This document shows, one piece after another, positions 25,144 through 33,431 of a stretch of DNA of 64,000 nucleotides (position 1 is the first letter of the stretch; each line of letters begins with the position of its first letter). This DNA is from Clostridiales bacterium. GTDB taxonomy: Bacteria > Bacillota > Clostridia > Oscillospirales > Oscillospiraceae. The position numbers were made by a program, and so were the translations under genes. The stretch is taken from assembly GCA_019423635.1 (NCBI GenBank), contig JAHZBA010000007.1, forward strand, positions 1 through 64,000. Reading direction: 5' to 3'. The notes beneath the pieces were generated by a model. That model had not been told where the DNA came from. It saw only the letters and a list, made by a program, of their open reading frames with translations, and searched no databases.

Positions 25144-26010
25144 TCACGCCTCTGCATCCGGCGTGACGTCCTCCTCGGCCTGGCGCAGGTAGTCCTGCTC
25201 TGCCGTCTTCCGGCTGGGGACGAAGCTCTGGGCCGGGGTCTTCCGCCGGCCCTTGCTCTTGGCGTAGAAGAAGCCGGTGACGGAGAAGACCACCGCGCCG
25301 AGGAAGTTCACGAAGAGGTCCTTCATGGTGTCAATGAGGCCGATATCCAGATATCCGCCCATCCCCAGGGGCTCGCCGTGGATGACCACCTCCTGGATGT
25401 CCGGGACGGTGATGACGATGTTGGAGTGGGTGGAGTCCAGGGCGGCGCTGTGGATGGCGTGGACCACGGTGTCCCGCTGCATGTCCGTGTGGAAGAACCA
25501 GTCCATGGAGAACTCGAAGAACTCCCACAGAACCCCGATGGTCATGGAGAAGCAGAAGGCCACCAGGGCCAGGAAGAAGGGGGAGAGGTCGAAGGTCAGG
25601 CGCTCGTTGTCGTTGAGCAGGATCACCAGGGAGAAGCCCACCGCCGCGGCCAGAAAGCCGTTGAGGGTGTGGAGCATGGTGTCCCAGTGGGGCACCCGCT
25701 CATAGTAGGCGTTGACCTCCCCCAGAATCTCCGCCGCGAAGATGAAGCAGAGGATGGTGATCTCCAGCGGCGGGGGCAGCTCGATGCGCAGCTTCACCTG
25801 CACCCAGCTGGGGATGTAGAGCAGGAGCATCGTCAGCACGCAGAAGAAGGCGCTCTCATAGCTGCCCAGCATGATCTGGCGGACCAGGGTGACCAGCACC
25901 AGGGCCCGCAGGATATAGAAGACGATGAAGGAGCTTTTGTGCTCCCGCAGCTCCCGGTCCATGGCGGCGCGGAAGGCCTTTTTGTGGGATTTTTTTGGCT
26001 TTTGTGTCAT
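25144..26010 (-). CDS. polytopic membrane protein (YjdF/DUF2238-like)
   Basis: 288 residues, about six or seven hydrophobic helices between a basic N-terminus and a polar C-terminal tail. HWDTMLHTLNGFLAAAVGF and MTIGVLWEFFEFSMDWFF resemble the conserved His/Asp and WEF.EF motifs of the YjdF (DUF2238) family. Function unknown. The ATG follows AAAGGAG; a matching promoter lies at 26065-26093. It ends facing the DKNYY gene. Confidence 0.75.
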   Translation of the reverse strand: MTQKPKKSHKKAFRAAMDRELREHKSSFIVFYILRALVLVTLVRQIMLGSYESAFFCVLTMLLLYIPSWVQVKLRIELPPPLEITILCFIFAAEILGEVNAYYERVPHWDTMLHTLNGFLAAAVGFSLVILLNDNERLTFDLSPFFLALVAFCFSMTIGVLWEFFEFSMDWFFHTDMQRDTVVHAIHSAALDSTHSNIVITVPDIQEVVIHGEPLGMGGYLDIGLIDTMKDLFVNFLGAVVFSVTGFFYAKSKGRRKTPAQSFVPSRKTAEQDYLRQAEEDVTPDAEA

Positions 26011-26064
26011 GAGCGGCTCCTTTTCTCAGACCTCAGGAAAGAGGCGGGGGAATTATAAAATAAT

Positions 26065-26093
26065 ATCATACCATAAGGATGCCCGGCTGGCAA
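26065..26093 (-). promoter_or_regulatory. sigma-A promoter of the YjdF-like gene
   Basis: Minus strand TTGCCA, 17 nt, TATGAT, about 55 nt upstream of the start codon. Confidence 0.7.
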
Positions 26094-26161
26094 GAGGATT
26101 GGCGGACGGGGGAGTGTCCGAACGCGCAGTTTGTCACGTCCGCATATTTATGAAACGCTGT

Positions 26162-26278
26162 TGTAGGGGCGGATATCATCCGCCCGTCCTGCGGGAGAAC
26201 CGGTATGGGGGATCAACGTCCGTCCAAGGGGAGGTCCGGTGTTCGTGGGGAGACGGGCGGATGATATCCGCCCCTACA
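26162..26278. repeat. 117-bp element with inverted terminal repeats (repeat B)
   Basis: The left end TGTAGGGGCGGATATCATCC (continuing GCCCGTC, 26162-26189) is repeated inverted at 26252-26278. A third copy lies at 28997-29024. No reading frame inside. Size and terminal inverted repeats fit a MITE-like or repetitive extragenic palindromic element. The 480-nt gap 26011-26490 otherwise holds the 19-bp repeat C copy and two promoters. Confidence 0.75.
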
Positions 26279-26322
26279 AAATATCTCCGAATCGGACACT
26301 CCCGGCGGACGCGGGCACACCT

Positions 26323-26341
26323 GTCTCACAAATTTGACAGG
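26323..26341. repeat. 19-bp dispersed repeat, copy 2
   Basis: Identical to 1962-1980 (GTCTCACAAATTTGACAGG), adjacent to repeat B. Confidence 0.6.
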
Positions 26342-26423
26342 CCTCCGCTGGGCGGGGCGGGACAGAGCCCGCCCCCTGCAAAAAATCCGGGAAAGGGATC
26401 TGTCCGGTTTGGCCCTGGCTCTG

Positions 26424-26452
26424 TTGCGAGGGGCGCGGCGGCGTGGTAGAAT
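26424..26452 (+). promoter_or_regulatory. candidate promoter for the 138-residue gene
   Basis: TTGCGA, 17 nt, TAGAAT. Confidence 0.55.
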
Positions 26453-26490
26453 GAACACAGAACAGACATCCGCTTGAGGGAGGGCCGGGC

Positions 26491-26907
26491 ATGGGAAACT
26501 GGACGGATCCGCTGCTCTTTGCGCTGATTTTTTGCGCCGGGATGTATCTGCTGTACTGCCGGGGAATGGTAGTGACAAAAAAGATTGCGGCGGTGTTCTT
26601 CCTGTTCCGCCCCGGAAGAACCGGGGATCGGGTCACGCTGAACGGCTGCTCCGGCTGGGTCCGGCACGCGGTCCGGCTCCGGGAGGGCCGGACCTATACG
26701 TTCAGCCTGGACATGCGGCTGTCCGGAGGGGACGCGGAGGCCGTGCTGCTGGATCAGAACAGGCGGCCGCTGCTGCGGCTGAACCGGCGGACTCTGTCCG
26801 GAAGCGTCACGCCGGACGGAGCCGGCAGGTGTTCCGTCCGCTGGGAGTTCCGGAGCGCCTCCGGAACATGTGAACTGCGCTGGGAAATGGCCGCCGCTAA
26901 AGTTTGA
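26491..26907 (+). CDS. hypothetical protein with N-terminal membrane segment
   Basis: 138 residues. One hydrophobic helix at about 7-25 (LLFALIFCAGMYLLYCRGMVV), then a basic region and a beta-rich C-terminal half (RTYTFSLDMRLSGGDAEAVL). No family recognised. ATG follows GAGGGAGGGCC. A promoter is visible upstream. It precedes the next gene by 67 nt. Confidence 0.68.
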   Translation: MGNWTDPLLFALIFCAGMYLLYCRGMVVTKKIAAVFFLFRPGRTGDRVTLNGCSGWVRHAVRLREGRTYTFSLDMRLSGGDAEAVLLDQNRRPLLRLNRRTLSGSVTPDGAGRCSVRWEFRSASGTCELRWEMAAAKV

Positions 26908-26974
26908 ACAGAATCTGCCGATAATATAAGAGATAGAATAAGATATCGGGCTTTTTTGAACAGGAGGCGAGAAC

Positions 26975-27514
26975 ATGGAGCTTGGAGCGGTCAGACGGAT
27001 GCGGCAGAGTGCGCAGGCGGCGCCGGCGGCGCAGGGGAAGCAGGCGCCCAAGGTCGCCGCGTCCCGGCCCGGCACCGACCGGGTGACGCTGTCCCGGCAG
27101 GCGGCGGCTCTGCTGCTGGCACAGCAGCAGGAACGGGCCCAGCGGAAGGCGGAGCAGCGGGAGAAAAACTGGTGGCAGCTGGATCTGATCCAGAAAGAGG
27201 AAGACGGCTCCCCGGCGGACGGGCTGAAGCGGGACATGAAGCGGCAGCAGACCTGCCAGAAAATCGCCGCCCGGATCATGGCGGGGGACAAGGTGCCGCC
27301 GGAGGATCTGAAATACCTGATGGAACACGACATGCAGGGCTACCAGTTGGCAATGGCCTCCCGGCAGATTAAGGAGCACCCCAAGGAGTGGAAGAGCGCC
27401 CTGGAGAAGGAGGAGCAGGACTCCGAAAGCTCCGGGAGTGCCGGCGGCGCTGTGGAGGCGCCGGCCGCCGAGGGCGGCGGAGCGGCAGAGGCCTCCGGGG
27501 GAAGTGAGGCATAA
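26975..27514 (+). CDS. hypothetical protein
   Basis: 179 residues. The ATG lies 7 nt after AGGAGG. Charged and mostly helical: an Ala/Gln-rich N-terminus, a basic coiled region (QQQERAQRKAEQREKNWWQL), a conserved-looking core KVPPEDLKYLMEHDMQGYQLAM, and a low-complexity Gly/Ala/Glu tail. Proteins with the same core occur widely in Clostridia without known function. Single gene before a terminator. Confidence 0.78.
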   Translation: MELGAVRRMRQSAQAAPAAQGKQAPKVAASRPGTDRVTLSRQAAALLLAQQQERAQRKAEQREKNWWQLDLIQKEEDGSPADGLKRDMKRQQTCQKIAARIMAGDKVPPEDLKYLMEHDMQGYQLAMASRQIKEHPKEWKSALEKEEQDSESSGSAGGAVEAPAAEGGGAAEASGGSEA

Positions 27515-27518
27515 AAGG

Positions 27519-27546
27519 CAAGGGCGGGGCATTTGCCCCGTCCTTG
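27519..27546. terminator. terminator between convergent genes
   Basis: CAAGGGCGGGGCA pairs with TGCCCCGTCCTTG around a TT loop, followed by TGTTCTT; it sits between the plus-strand 179-residue gene and purB. Confidence 0.75.
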
Positions 27547-27551
27547 TGTTC

Positions 27552-28967
27552 TTACAAACTGATCTCCGGCTTCTCCTGAGAGGCGTCCGCCAGCAGCGGC
27601 CGCACCTGGGCCAGGAGGCTGTCCACCTGCTCCGGGCAGCGGCCGATGTAGAGCTTCGGGTCCAGCACCGCCTCCATCTCCGCCTCGCTCATGCCGAAGG
27701 CCGGCTCTTGGGCCAGGCGGCTCAGCAGGTCACAGGGCTCCCCCTCCTTCATGCGGGCCGTGGCGGCCATGGAGCAGGTGCGGATCACCTCGTGAAGCTC
27801 CTGGCGGTTGCCGCCCCGCTTCACCGCCTCCATGAGGAGGTTCTCCGTGGCGATGAAGGGCAGATACTCCCGCACCGTCCGGTCCACCACCTTCTCGTTG
27901 ACGTGGAGGCCGTCGGTGACGTTCTGGCTGAGGCGCAGAACCGCGTCGGCGCAGAGGAAGCCCTCCGGCAGGGAGATCCGGCGGTTGGCCGAGTCGTCCA
28001 GCGTCCGCTCCAGCCACTGGACGGAGGCCGTGAGGGGCGCGTTCATGGCGTCGGCCATGAGGTAGCGGCTCAGGGAGCAGATCCGCTCGGAGCGCATGGG
28101 ATTGCGCTTGTAGGCCATGGCGGAGGACCCGATCTGGTTCTTCTCGAAGGGCTCCTCCACCTGCCGGTCGTGCTGTAAAAGGCGGATGTCGTTTGCCATC
28201 CGGTAGGCGCTCTGGGCGATGGAGCTCAGGCAGTTCAGAATCCGGCTGTCCACCTTCCGGGGGTAGGTCTGGCCGCAGACGGCGAAGCACTGGTCAAACC
28301 CGAACTCCGCCGCAACCTGCCGGTTCAGCTCGTCCACCTTGGCTCCGTCCCCCTCGAAGAGGTCCAGGAAGCTGGCCTCGGTGCCGGTGGTGCCCCGGCA
28401 GCCCCGGAATTTCAGTGTGCTCAGGACGAAGTCCAGCTCCTCCAGGTCGCTGAGGAAGTCCTGCATCCAGAGCGTCGCCCGCTTGCCCACGGTGACCAGC
28501 TGGGCGGGCTGATAGTGGGTATAGCCCAGGGTGGGGGTGGCCTTGTATTCCTCCGCGAACCGGGAGAGATTTGCCAGCACGGCAATCAGCTCCCCCCGGA
28601 GATACCGCAGGCCCTCCCGGTAGAGGATGAGGTCCGCGTTGTCGGTGACATAGCAGCTGGTGGCCCCCAGGTGGATGATGCCCGCGGCGGAGGGCGCCGC
28701 CTTGCCGTAGGTGTAGACATGGGCCATGACGTCGTGGCGGACCTCCTTCTCCCGCTGCGCCGCCATTTCATAGTCAATGTCGCTGATGTGGGCCTCCAGC
28801 TCCGCCACCTGTTCCGCGGTGACGGGGAGGCCCAGGTTGTGCTCCGCCCGGGCCAGGGCCACCCACAGCCGCCGCCAGGTCTCGATCCGCATGTCGGCGG
28901 AGAACAGGTGCAGCATAAAGCCTGATGCGTACCGGGAGGACAGGGGGGATTCGTAACGGTCTTTCAT
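27552..28967 (-). CDS. purB: adenylosuccinate lyase
   Basis: 471 residues. Cleaves SAICAR to AICAR and adenylosuccinate to AMP in purine synthesis; cytoplasmic homotetramer. Landmarks: HLGATSCYVTDN (99-110), THYQPAQ (150-156), and the fumarase/aspartase superfamily signature at 280-290 with SSAMAYKRNP. Length is normal. ATG at 28967 follows AGAGG; an upstream in-frame extension is rejected because it runs through intergenic repeats. purA lies upstream on the same strand, separated by a small membrane gene and repeats, so the two purine genes are clustered but not tightly operonic. Confidence 0.96.
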   Translation of the reverse strand: MKDRYESPLSSRYASGFMLHLFSADMRIETWRRLWVALARAEHNLGLPVTAEQVAELEAHISDIDYEMAAQREKEVRHDVMAHVYTYGKAAPSAAGIIHLGATSCYVTDNADLILYREGLRYLRGELIAVLANLSRFAEEYKATPTLGYTHYQPAQLVTVGKRATLWMQDFLSDLEELDFVLSTLKFRGCRGTTGTEASFLDLFEGDGAKVDELNRQVAAEFGFDQCFAVCGQTYPRKVDSRILNCLSSIAQSAYRMANDIRLLQHDRQVEEPFEKNQIGSSAMAYKRNPMRSERICSLSRYLMADAMNAPLTASVQWLERTLDDSANRRISLPEGFLCADAVLRLSQNVTDGLHVNEKVVDRTVREYLPFIATENLLMEAVKRGGNRQELHEVIRTCSMAATARMKEGEPCDLLSRLAQEPAFGMSEAEMEAVLDPKLYIGRCPEQVDSLLAQVRPLLADASQEKPEISL

Positions 28968-28996
28968 GTGATAAACCTCTTTATGTAGGATGATCC

Positions 28997-29108
28997 TGTA
29001 GGGGCGGATATCATCCGCCCGTCCCGCGCGAGATCCGGAGGCCCGGAAACGGATTTGCCGAAGGTCCGGAGGCCGCGGGGCCGGGCGATTGGCAATCGCC
29101 CCTGCATA
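28997..29108. repeat. repeat B copy 3 with a second short palindromic repeat
   Basis: 28997-29024 matches the end of the 26162-26278 element. It is followed about 60 nt later by GGCGATTGGCAATCGCC (an 8-bp palindrome-like hairpin) and CCCTGCA, a module similar in style. It lies in the purB leader. Confidence 0.65.
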
Positions 29109-29201
29109 GGCGCATGGGTTGATCGGGAGTGCCGAAGAGCGCGGGAATGGCCCGGCCAGGAGGTCAGACACCACCCTCTTAAACGTGAACAATCCGACAG
29201 A

Positions 29202-29372
29202 TTACGGCCTGCTGCCGATCCAGAAGCACCCCGCGCCCAGAACAGCCGCCAGAAACTCGACTGCCCTGAGATACATGTCGTATGCAGTCCAGCCGATGAC
29301 AAAGCCGGAGCCATAGTAGATGACGGCGAACACCACCAGGGAGATCACCGCCCGCCTGGCTGTTTCATTCAT
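29202..29372 (-). CDS. small two-helix membrane protein
   Basis: 56 residues, MNETARRAVISLVVFAVIYY at the start. Two hydrophobic helices (about 8-24 and 36-53) joined by a short loop, ending GSRP. The ATG is 8 nt after AGGAGG, which supports translation. It lies between purA and purB on the same strand (84 nt after purA). No family recognised; probably a small membrane protein of unknown role, not a purine enzyme. Confidence 0.75.
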   Translation of the reverse strand: MNETARRAVISLVVFAVIYYGSGFVIGWTAYDMYLRAVEFLAAVLGAGCFWIGSRP

Positions 29373-29456
29373 CGCAGCATCCTCCTGAAAACGCAGGGCC
29401 CGCCGCCCCGGGCGGCCCGTTGGTCACATAGCGGCGTGGTGCGCCGCAGCCAAAGC

Positions 29457-30731
29457 TCAGCGCAGGATAATAGCGTCCCGCTCCGGCCCCACGGACACAT
29501 AGGTGATGGGGCAGCCGATGCGCCACTCCACGTACTCCACATACTTCTGGGCGGCCTTGGGCAGGTCGTCCCAGGTCCGTACGCCGGAGATGTCGCACTT
29601 CCAGCCGGGCAGCAGCGTCTCCACCGGCTTGGCGTCCGGCAGCAGGGCGGGGAAGGGGAAGTCGTCAATCTGCTGACCGTTCAGCTCATAGGCGCCCACG
29701 ACGGGGATCTCGTCCAGATAGCTCAGCACGTCCAGCTTCGTCAGGGCGATGTCCGTGGCCCCCTGGCACTGGATGCCGTAGCGGGTGGCCACCAGGTCGA
29801 TGGGACCCACCCGGCGGGGCCGGCCGGTCTTGGCGCCGTACTCGTTGCCCGCCTCCCGGAGCTTCTCGGCCTTCTCGCCGAACCACTCGCAGGTGAAGGG
29901 GCCCTCGCCCACGCAGGAGGAGTAGGCCTTCACCACGCCCACGATCTTCTCAATCCTCGCCGTGGGCAGGCCGGAGCCCACCGGGGCGTAGGCGGCGATG
30001 GGGTTGGAGGAGGTGGTGTAGGGGTAGATGCCGTAGTCCAGGTCCCGCAGGGAGCCCAGCTGGGCCTCAAAGAGGATCTTCTTCCCCTCGTCCTGGGCCT
30101 GGCGCAAAAAGGCGCCGGTGTCGCAGACGTAGGGCCTGATCTTCTCGCCGAAGTCGGCAAGCCAGGCCTGCAGATCCTCCATCGTATAGGGCCTGGCCCC
30201 GTAGACCCGCTCCAGAGTCAGATTCTTCCACTCCAGAAGGTCCTCCAGGTGGGCCAGGAGCTTGTCCGGATAGAGGAGCTCCCCGGCCATGACCGTCTTT
30301 TTCTGATACTTGTCGGAGTAGAAGGGGGCGATGCCCTGCCTGGTGGAGCCGTACTTCTTGTCCTTCAGACGGGCCTCCTCCAGGGCGTCCAGATCCCGGT
30401 GCCAGGGCAGCAGCAGCGAGGCCCGGTCGCTGATTTTCAGATTCTCCGGCGTGATGGATACGCCCTTGGACCGGACGTCCTCCATCTCGGTCCACAGGCT
30501 CTCGCAGTCCAGAGCCACGCCGTTGCCCAGGACGTTCGCCACGCCCTCCCGGAAGACCCCGGAGGGCAGCAGGTGCAGGGCGAACTTGCCCTTTTCGTTC
30601 ACCACGGTGTGGCCGGCGTTGCCGCCGCCCTGATAGCGGACCACCACATCGTATTCGCTGGTCAGCAGGTCCACCATGCGGCCCTTGCCCTCGTCGCCCC
30701 AGTTGATGCCTACAATGGCGCAATTTGACAT
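29457..30731 (-). CDS. purA: adenylosuccinate synthetase
   Basis: 424 residues. Joins IMP and aspartate using GTP to give adenylosuccinate, the first committed step to AMP. GDEGKG P-loop at 12-17, NAGHTV at 38-43, GVGKGPFTCEW-like segment as GEGPFTCEW, and GRPRRVG near 290. Length is standard. ATG at 30731 has GAGAGGGG upstream. A strong promoter at 30956-30984 gives a leader of about 220 nt. Confidence 0.97.
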   Translation of the reverse strand: MSNCAIVGINWGDEGKGRMVDLLTSEYDVVVRYQGGGNAGHTVVNEKGKFALHLLPSGVFREGVANVLGNGVALDCESLWTEMEDVRSKGVSITPENLKISDRASLLLPWHRDLDALEEARLKDKKYGSTRQGIAPFYSDKYQKKTVMAGELLYPDKLLAHLEDLLEWKNLTLERVYGARPYTMEDLQAWLADFGEKIRPYVCDTGAFLRQAQDEGKKILFEAQLGSLRDLDYGIYPYTTSSNPIAAYAPVGSGLPTARIEKIVGVVKAYSSCVGEGPFTCEWFGEKAEKLREAGNEYGAKTGRPRRVGPIDLVATRYGIQCQGATDIALTKLDVLSYLDEIPVVGAYELNGQQIDDFPFPALLPDAKPVETLLPGWKCDISGVRTWDDLPKAAQKYVEYVEWRIGCPITYVSVGPERDAIILR

Positions 30732-31198
30732 CTTCAGAAAACCCCTCTCGGTTTTGGTTTGCCGTCCAGGCACACCCCAGGAGGCTCCCCGGCCCGGCCC
30801 TCTGGGGCCTCGCGTGAGCCTCTATAGAACGGCGCATGGATGTCTTGTGTCCGGCGGGCCGCAGTCTCCGGCGGAGAAGACGGCCTGTCCGGATGCGGGT
30901 GTGCCGGCGGTCTCGGCGTGGCCTCCGGCGGAGCGCACAAAGGCCAACCTTTATCATTATAACGGGAGGACTCCCATAAGTAAAGCGCAAAGTTGTAATA
31001 TTGAGGATCAATTTTGCTAATAGGATCAGCGCGCCGGAAAGCCGGCAGACAGGTTTCCCGGCGGGCGGGGTCCGCCGGTGCATTTTCTGTGCAGTCTGCC
31101 GTCGGGCCGTCCGCACTCCGCGGAGGCATCTGATGCCGCCGCGGGGCAAAGAAGCGGCTGCTTCTTTCCGGCCATCGTAGCGACAAAGGCGGGCGTCC
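30732..31198. other. purA leader and upstream intergenic region
   Basis: 467 nt without a convincing gene. The purA promoter is at 30956-30984. The 220-nt GC-rich leader contains several possible hairpins (for example around 30785-30815) but I do not see a purine riboswitch core. 31040-31198 contains short palindromes and nothing recognised. Confidence 0.5.
30956..30984 (-). promoter_or_regulatory. sigma-A promoter of purA
   Basis: Minus strand TTTACT, 17 nt, TATAAT. Confidence 0.75.
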
Positions 31199-31921
31199 CT
31201 ATCCCATGGTGATGACCATCCCCACCAGCACGCCTGCCGCCGCCGCCAGGGCGGGCGTCTTGCTGTGCCAGAGCCCCGCGGCCTCCGGCAGCAGCTCCCC
31301 GAACACCACGTACAGCATGGCCCCGGAGGCAAAGCTCAGCGCCGCCGCCAGGGCCCTGGGTCCCAGAGTGCCCATCCAGTACCCCAGGACGGCCCCCAGC
31401 ACCGTGGGGGCGCCGGTGAGGGCCGCCAGGGCGGCGGCGCGCCGCCGGGACATGCCCCCGGCGGCCAGGGGCACCGCCACCGCCATGCCCTCCGGCACGT
31501 TGTGCATGCCGATGACCGCCGCCATCAGCCACCCGCCCCGCGCTCCGGCGGCAAAGGAGGCCCCGATCACCATGCCCTCCGGCACGTTGTGCAGGGCAAT
31601 GGCCGCCGCCATCACCGCCCCGGCCAGCACCAGGCGGTCCTCCCCCGCCGGCCGGGCCGCCAGCAGGGCGTTGAGCACCCCCGTGGCCCCGAAGCCCAGC
31701 AGAACCCCCGCCGCCGCCAGCGCCATGCACCCCTGGGACAGGGCCTCCGCCAGCAGGTCCGCGCATACCACTGCCGTCATCACCCCGGCGGCAAAGCTCA
31801 AAAGAAGGCTCACCACCCGGTCCGAGTCCCGCTGCAGCAAACACCCCGCCGCGCCGCCCAGTCCCGTGCCGCCGATTCCCGCCGCTGCCGTCACCCAGAC
31901 CGCCGTCTCCCATGCACTCAT
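31199..31921 (-). CDS. ZIP family metal transporter
   Basis: 240 residues, about eight hydrophobic helices. Two ZIP signature metal-binding motifs: HNVPEGMVIG near 109 and HNVPEGMAVA near 137, in transmembrane helices 4 and 5. Imports Zn2+, Mn2+ or Fe2+ into the cytoplasm. Start ATG at 31921 lies 8 nt after GGAGG; upstream in-frame sequence is Arg/Ser-rich and not part of the protein. Single gene. Confidence 0.93.
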   Translation of the reverse strand: MSAWETAVWVTAAAGIGGTGLGGAAGCLLQRDSDRVVSLLLSFAAGVMTAVVCADLLAEALSQGCMALAAAGVLLGFGATGVLNALLAARPAGEDRLVLAGAVMAAAIALHNVPEGMVIGASFAAGARGGWLMAAVIGMHNVPEGMAVAVPLAAGGMSRRRAAALAALTGAPTVLGAVLGYWMGTLGPRALAAALSFASGAMLYVVFGELLPEAAGLWHSKTPALAAAAGVLVGMVITMG

Positions 31922-32201
31922 GTCCGTGCCCTCCGTTTCCTGTTCCCGCGCCTGCGATGGCATCCGGGGATGCCTCGGCGCGGATGTCTGACCGGCCGGC
32001 AGGAGGCTGCTCCGCCGGCTGTGGGAAGATCCGTGTTCCGCCTTGCTGCGCTTCCTTCCGGGCCGAGAGGCCGGAAGGAGTCTGTGCCATGTTTTGCGGC
32101 TGCCGCTGCTTGCGGCGGCCAGCAAAACGGCTCGGATCAAATGTATGATTCCCGCAGGATCGATTCGGAAATAATATATTCCCCGCCGCGCAAATCATAC
32201 C

Positions 32202-32230
32202 GCATATCCGCCGCCGGAGTGTCATAGGGT
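32202..32230 (+). promoter_or_regulatory. sigma-E/sigma-K-type sporulation promoter of the sleL-like gene
   Basis: GCATATC, 14 nt, CATAGGGT: same spacing and -10 form as the spoIIID promoter. The remainder of 31922-32201 shows nothing I recognise. Confidence 0.65.
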
Positions 32231-32254
32231 TTCAGGGAATGAGGTGATGAAACC

Positions 32255-33094
32255 ATGCTGATCCATGTGGTTCAGGCTGGCCAATCCGTGGCCGGCATTG
32301 CGGCCTACTACGGGGTGGACCCCGCCCGTCTGGCCGCGGACAACGCCGTACCCCCCAGCGGCGATCTGGCGGTGGGCCAGACCCTGGTGGTCCGCTTTCC
32401 CCGGCAGGTTCACGCCGTGCAGAGCGGCGAGACGCTGACCTCCATCGCCGCTCAGTACGGCACCACCCTGCGCCAGCTGTGGCGGAACAACTGGGAGCTG
32501 GGGGGCGGCGAGGAGCTGCACCCCGGTCAGGTGCTGGTGATCTCCTATCTGGGGGAGAAGCTGGGCACCGCCGTCACCAACGGCTACGCCTACCCCTTCA
32601 TCGAGCCGGACCTGCTGGCCCGGCAGCTGCCCTACCTGACCTGTCTGGCCCCCTTTACCTACGGCATCAACGCCTTTGGCGGCCTGCTGCCCCTGGCGGA
32701 CGACGAGCTGCTCTCCGCCGCCCGCCGGCGGGGCACCGCGCCGGTGATGCACCTGTCCACCCTCACGGAGTCGGGACAGTTTGATACCCGCCGGGCGGAG
32801 CTGGTCCTCTCGGACACGGCGGTGCAGGACCGGCTGGTCTCCGACGTGATCCAGACCGTCCTCCAGCGGGGCTATGCCGGCGTGGATGTGGACTTTGAGT
32901 ACCTGCCCGGTGAGATGGCGGACGCCTACGCCGCCTTCCTCTCCCGGCTGCGGCGGCTGCTGCGGCCCCACGGCCGCTTCCTCTGGGCGGCCCTGGCCCC
33001 CAAGACCGGCCCCCAGCAGCGGGGACTGCTCTACGAGGGCCACGACTACGCCGCCGTCAGCGCCGCCTCCGACGCTGTGCTGCTGATGACATAG
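32255..33094 (+). pseudogene. truncated SleL/YaaH-type spore cortex hydrolase (LysM-LysM-GH18)
   Basis: 279 residues where family members have about 420-470. Two LysM peptidoglycan-binding modules (1-50 and 51-98, each with the G-D/E-S-V/T-x-x-I-A pattern) are followed by a GH18 N-acetylglucosaminidase domain with the catalytic motif VDVDFEYL near 211-217. The frame stops at VLLMT, exactly where homologues continue with an aromatic/acidic substrate-binding strand (YEW-like) and about 140 more residues; the DNA beyond the TAG does not resume the fold. The catalytic glutamate is present but half of the barrel is missing, so it is probably non-functional. Ribosome site GAGGTG and a sporulation promoter are intact. 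Confidence 0.82.
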
Positions 33095-33163
33095 GTCCGC
33101 TGCGCCATAGCACACACGTTGTTTCCTCAAAAAATTTTTCAAAAAACCCGTCCTCACTCCTCC

Positions 33164-33201
33164 GTGCGGAAGCTCCCTCCCGGGACCTCCGCACTTTTTT
33201 T
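33164..33201 (+). terminator. rho-independent terminator after the truncated sleL
   Basis: GTGCGGA (33164-33170) pairs with TCCGCAC (33188-33194), then TTTTTTT. Confidence 0.8.
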
Positions 33202-33314
33202 GCGCGGTAATTCGTTTACGTGGTCAGACCGCAGAGAAAATCCCCGCTTTTCGCTGGGGAATCTCCGGTTCCCAATTTCAGGATATAAAGTTGTGAGTTT
33301 TTGGAAATCAACCA

Positions 33315-33343
33315 TTGCATTTTCTGAGATTTTCGTGTATAAT
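33315..33343 (+). promoter_or_regulatory. promoter of the OPT operon with CodY-box-like sequence
   Basis: TTGCAT, 17 nt, TATAAT. The stretch CATTTTCTGAGATTT (33318-33332) matches the CodY consensus AATTTTCWGAAAATT at 12 of 15 positions and lies between the -35 and -10, where a repressor would block initiation. The CodY reading is inference. Confidence 0.65.
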
Positions 33344-33431
33344 TCACAACAAGGAGGGGTCATCCCAACGTGTGCGGAAGCAATTCCATTGGGAACCGAA
33401 AAACGCAATTTTGGTTAATGGAGGTATTACT

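Noticed and set aside
30732..30955. Purine riboswitch in the purA leader
   Set aside because: No conserved purine-aptamer core or loop-loop sequences; the leader is simply long and GC-rich.
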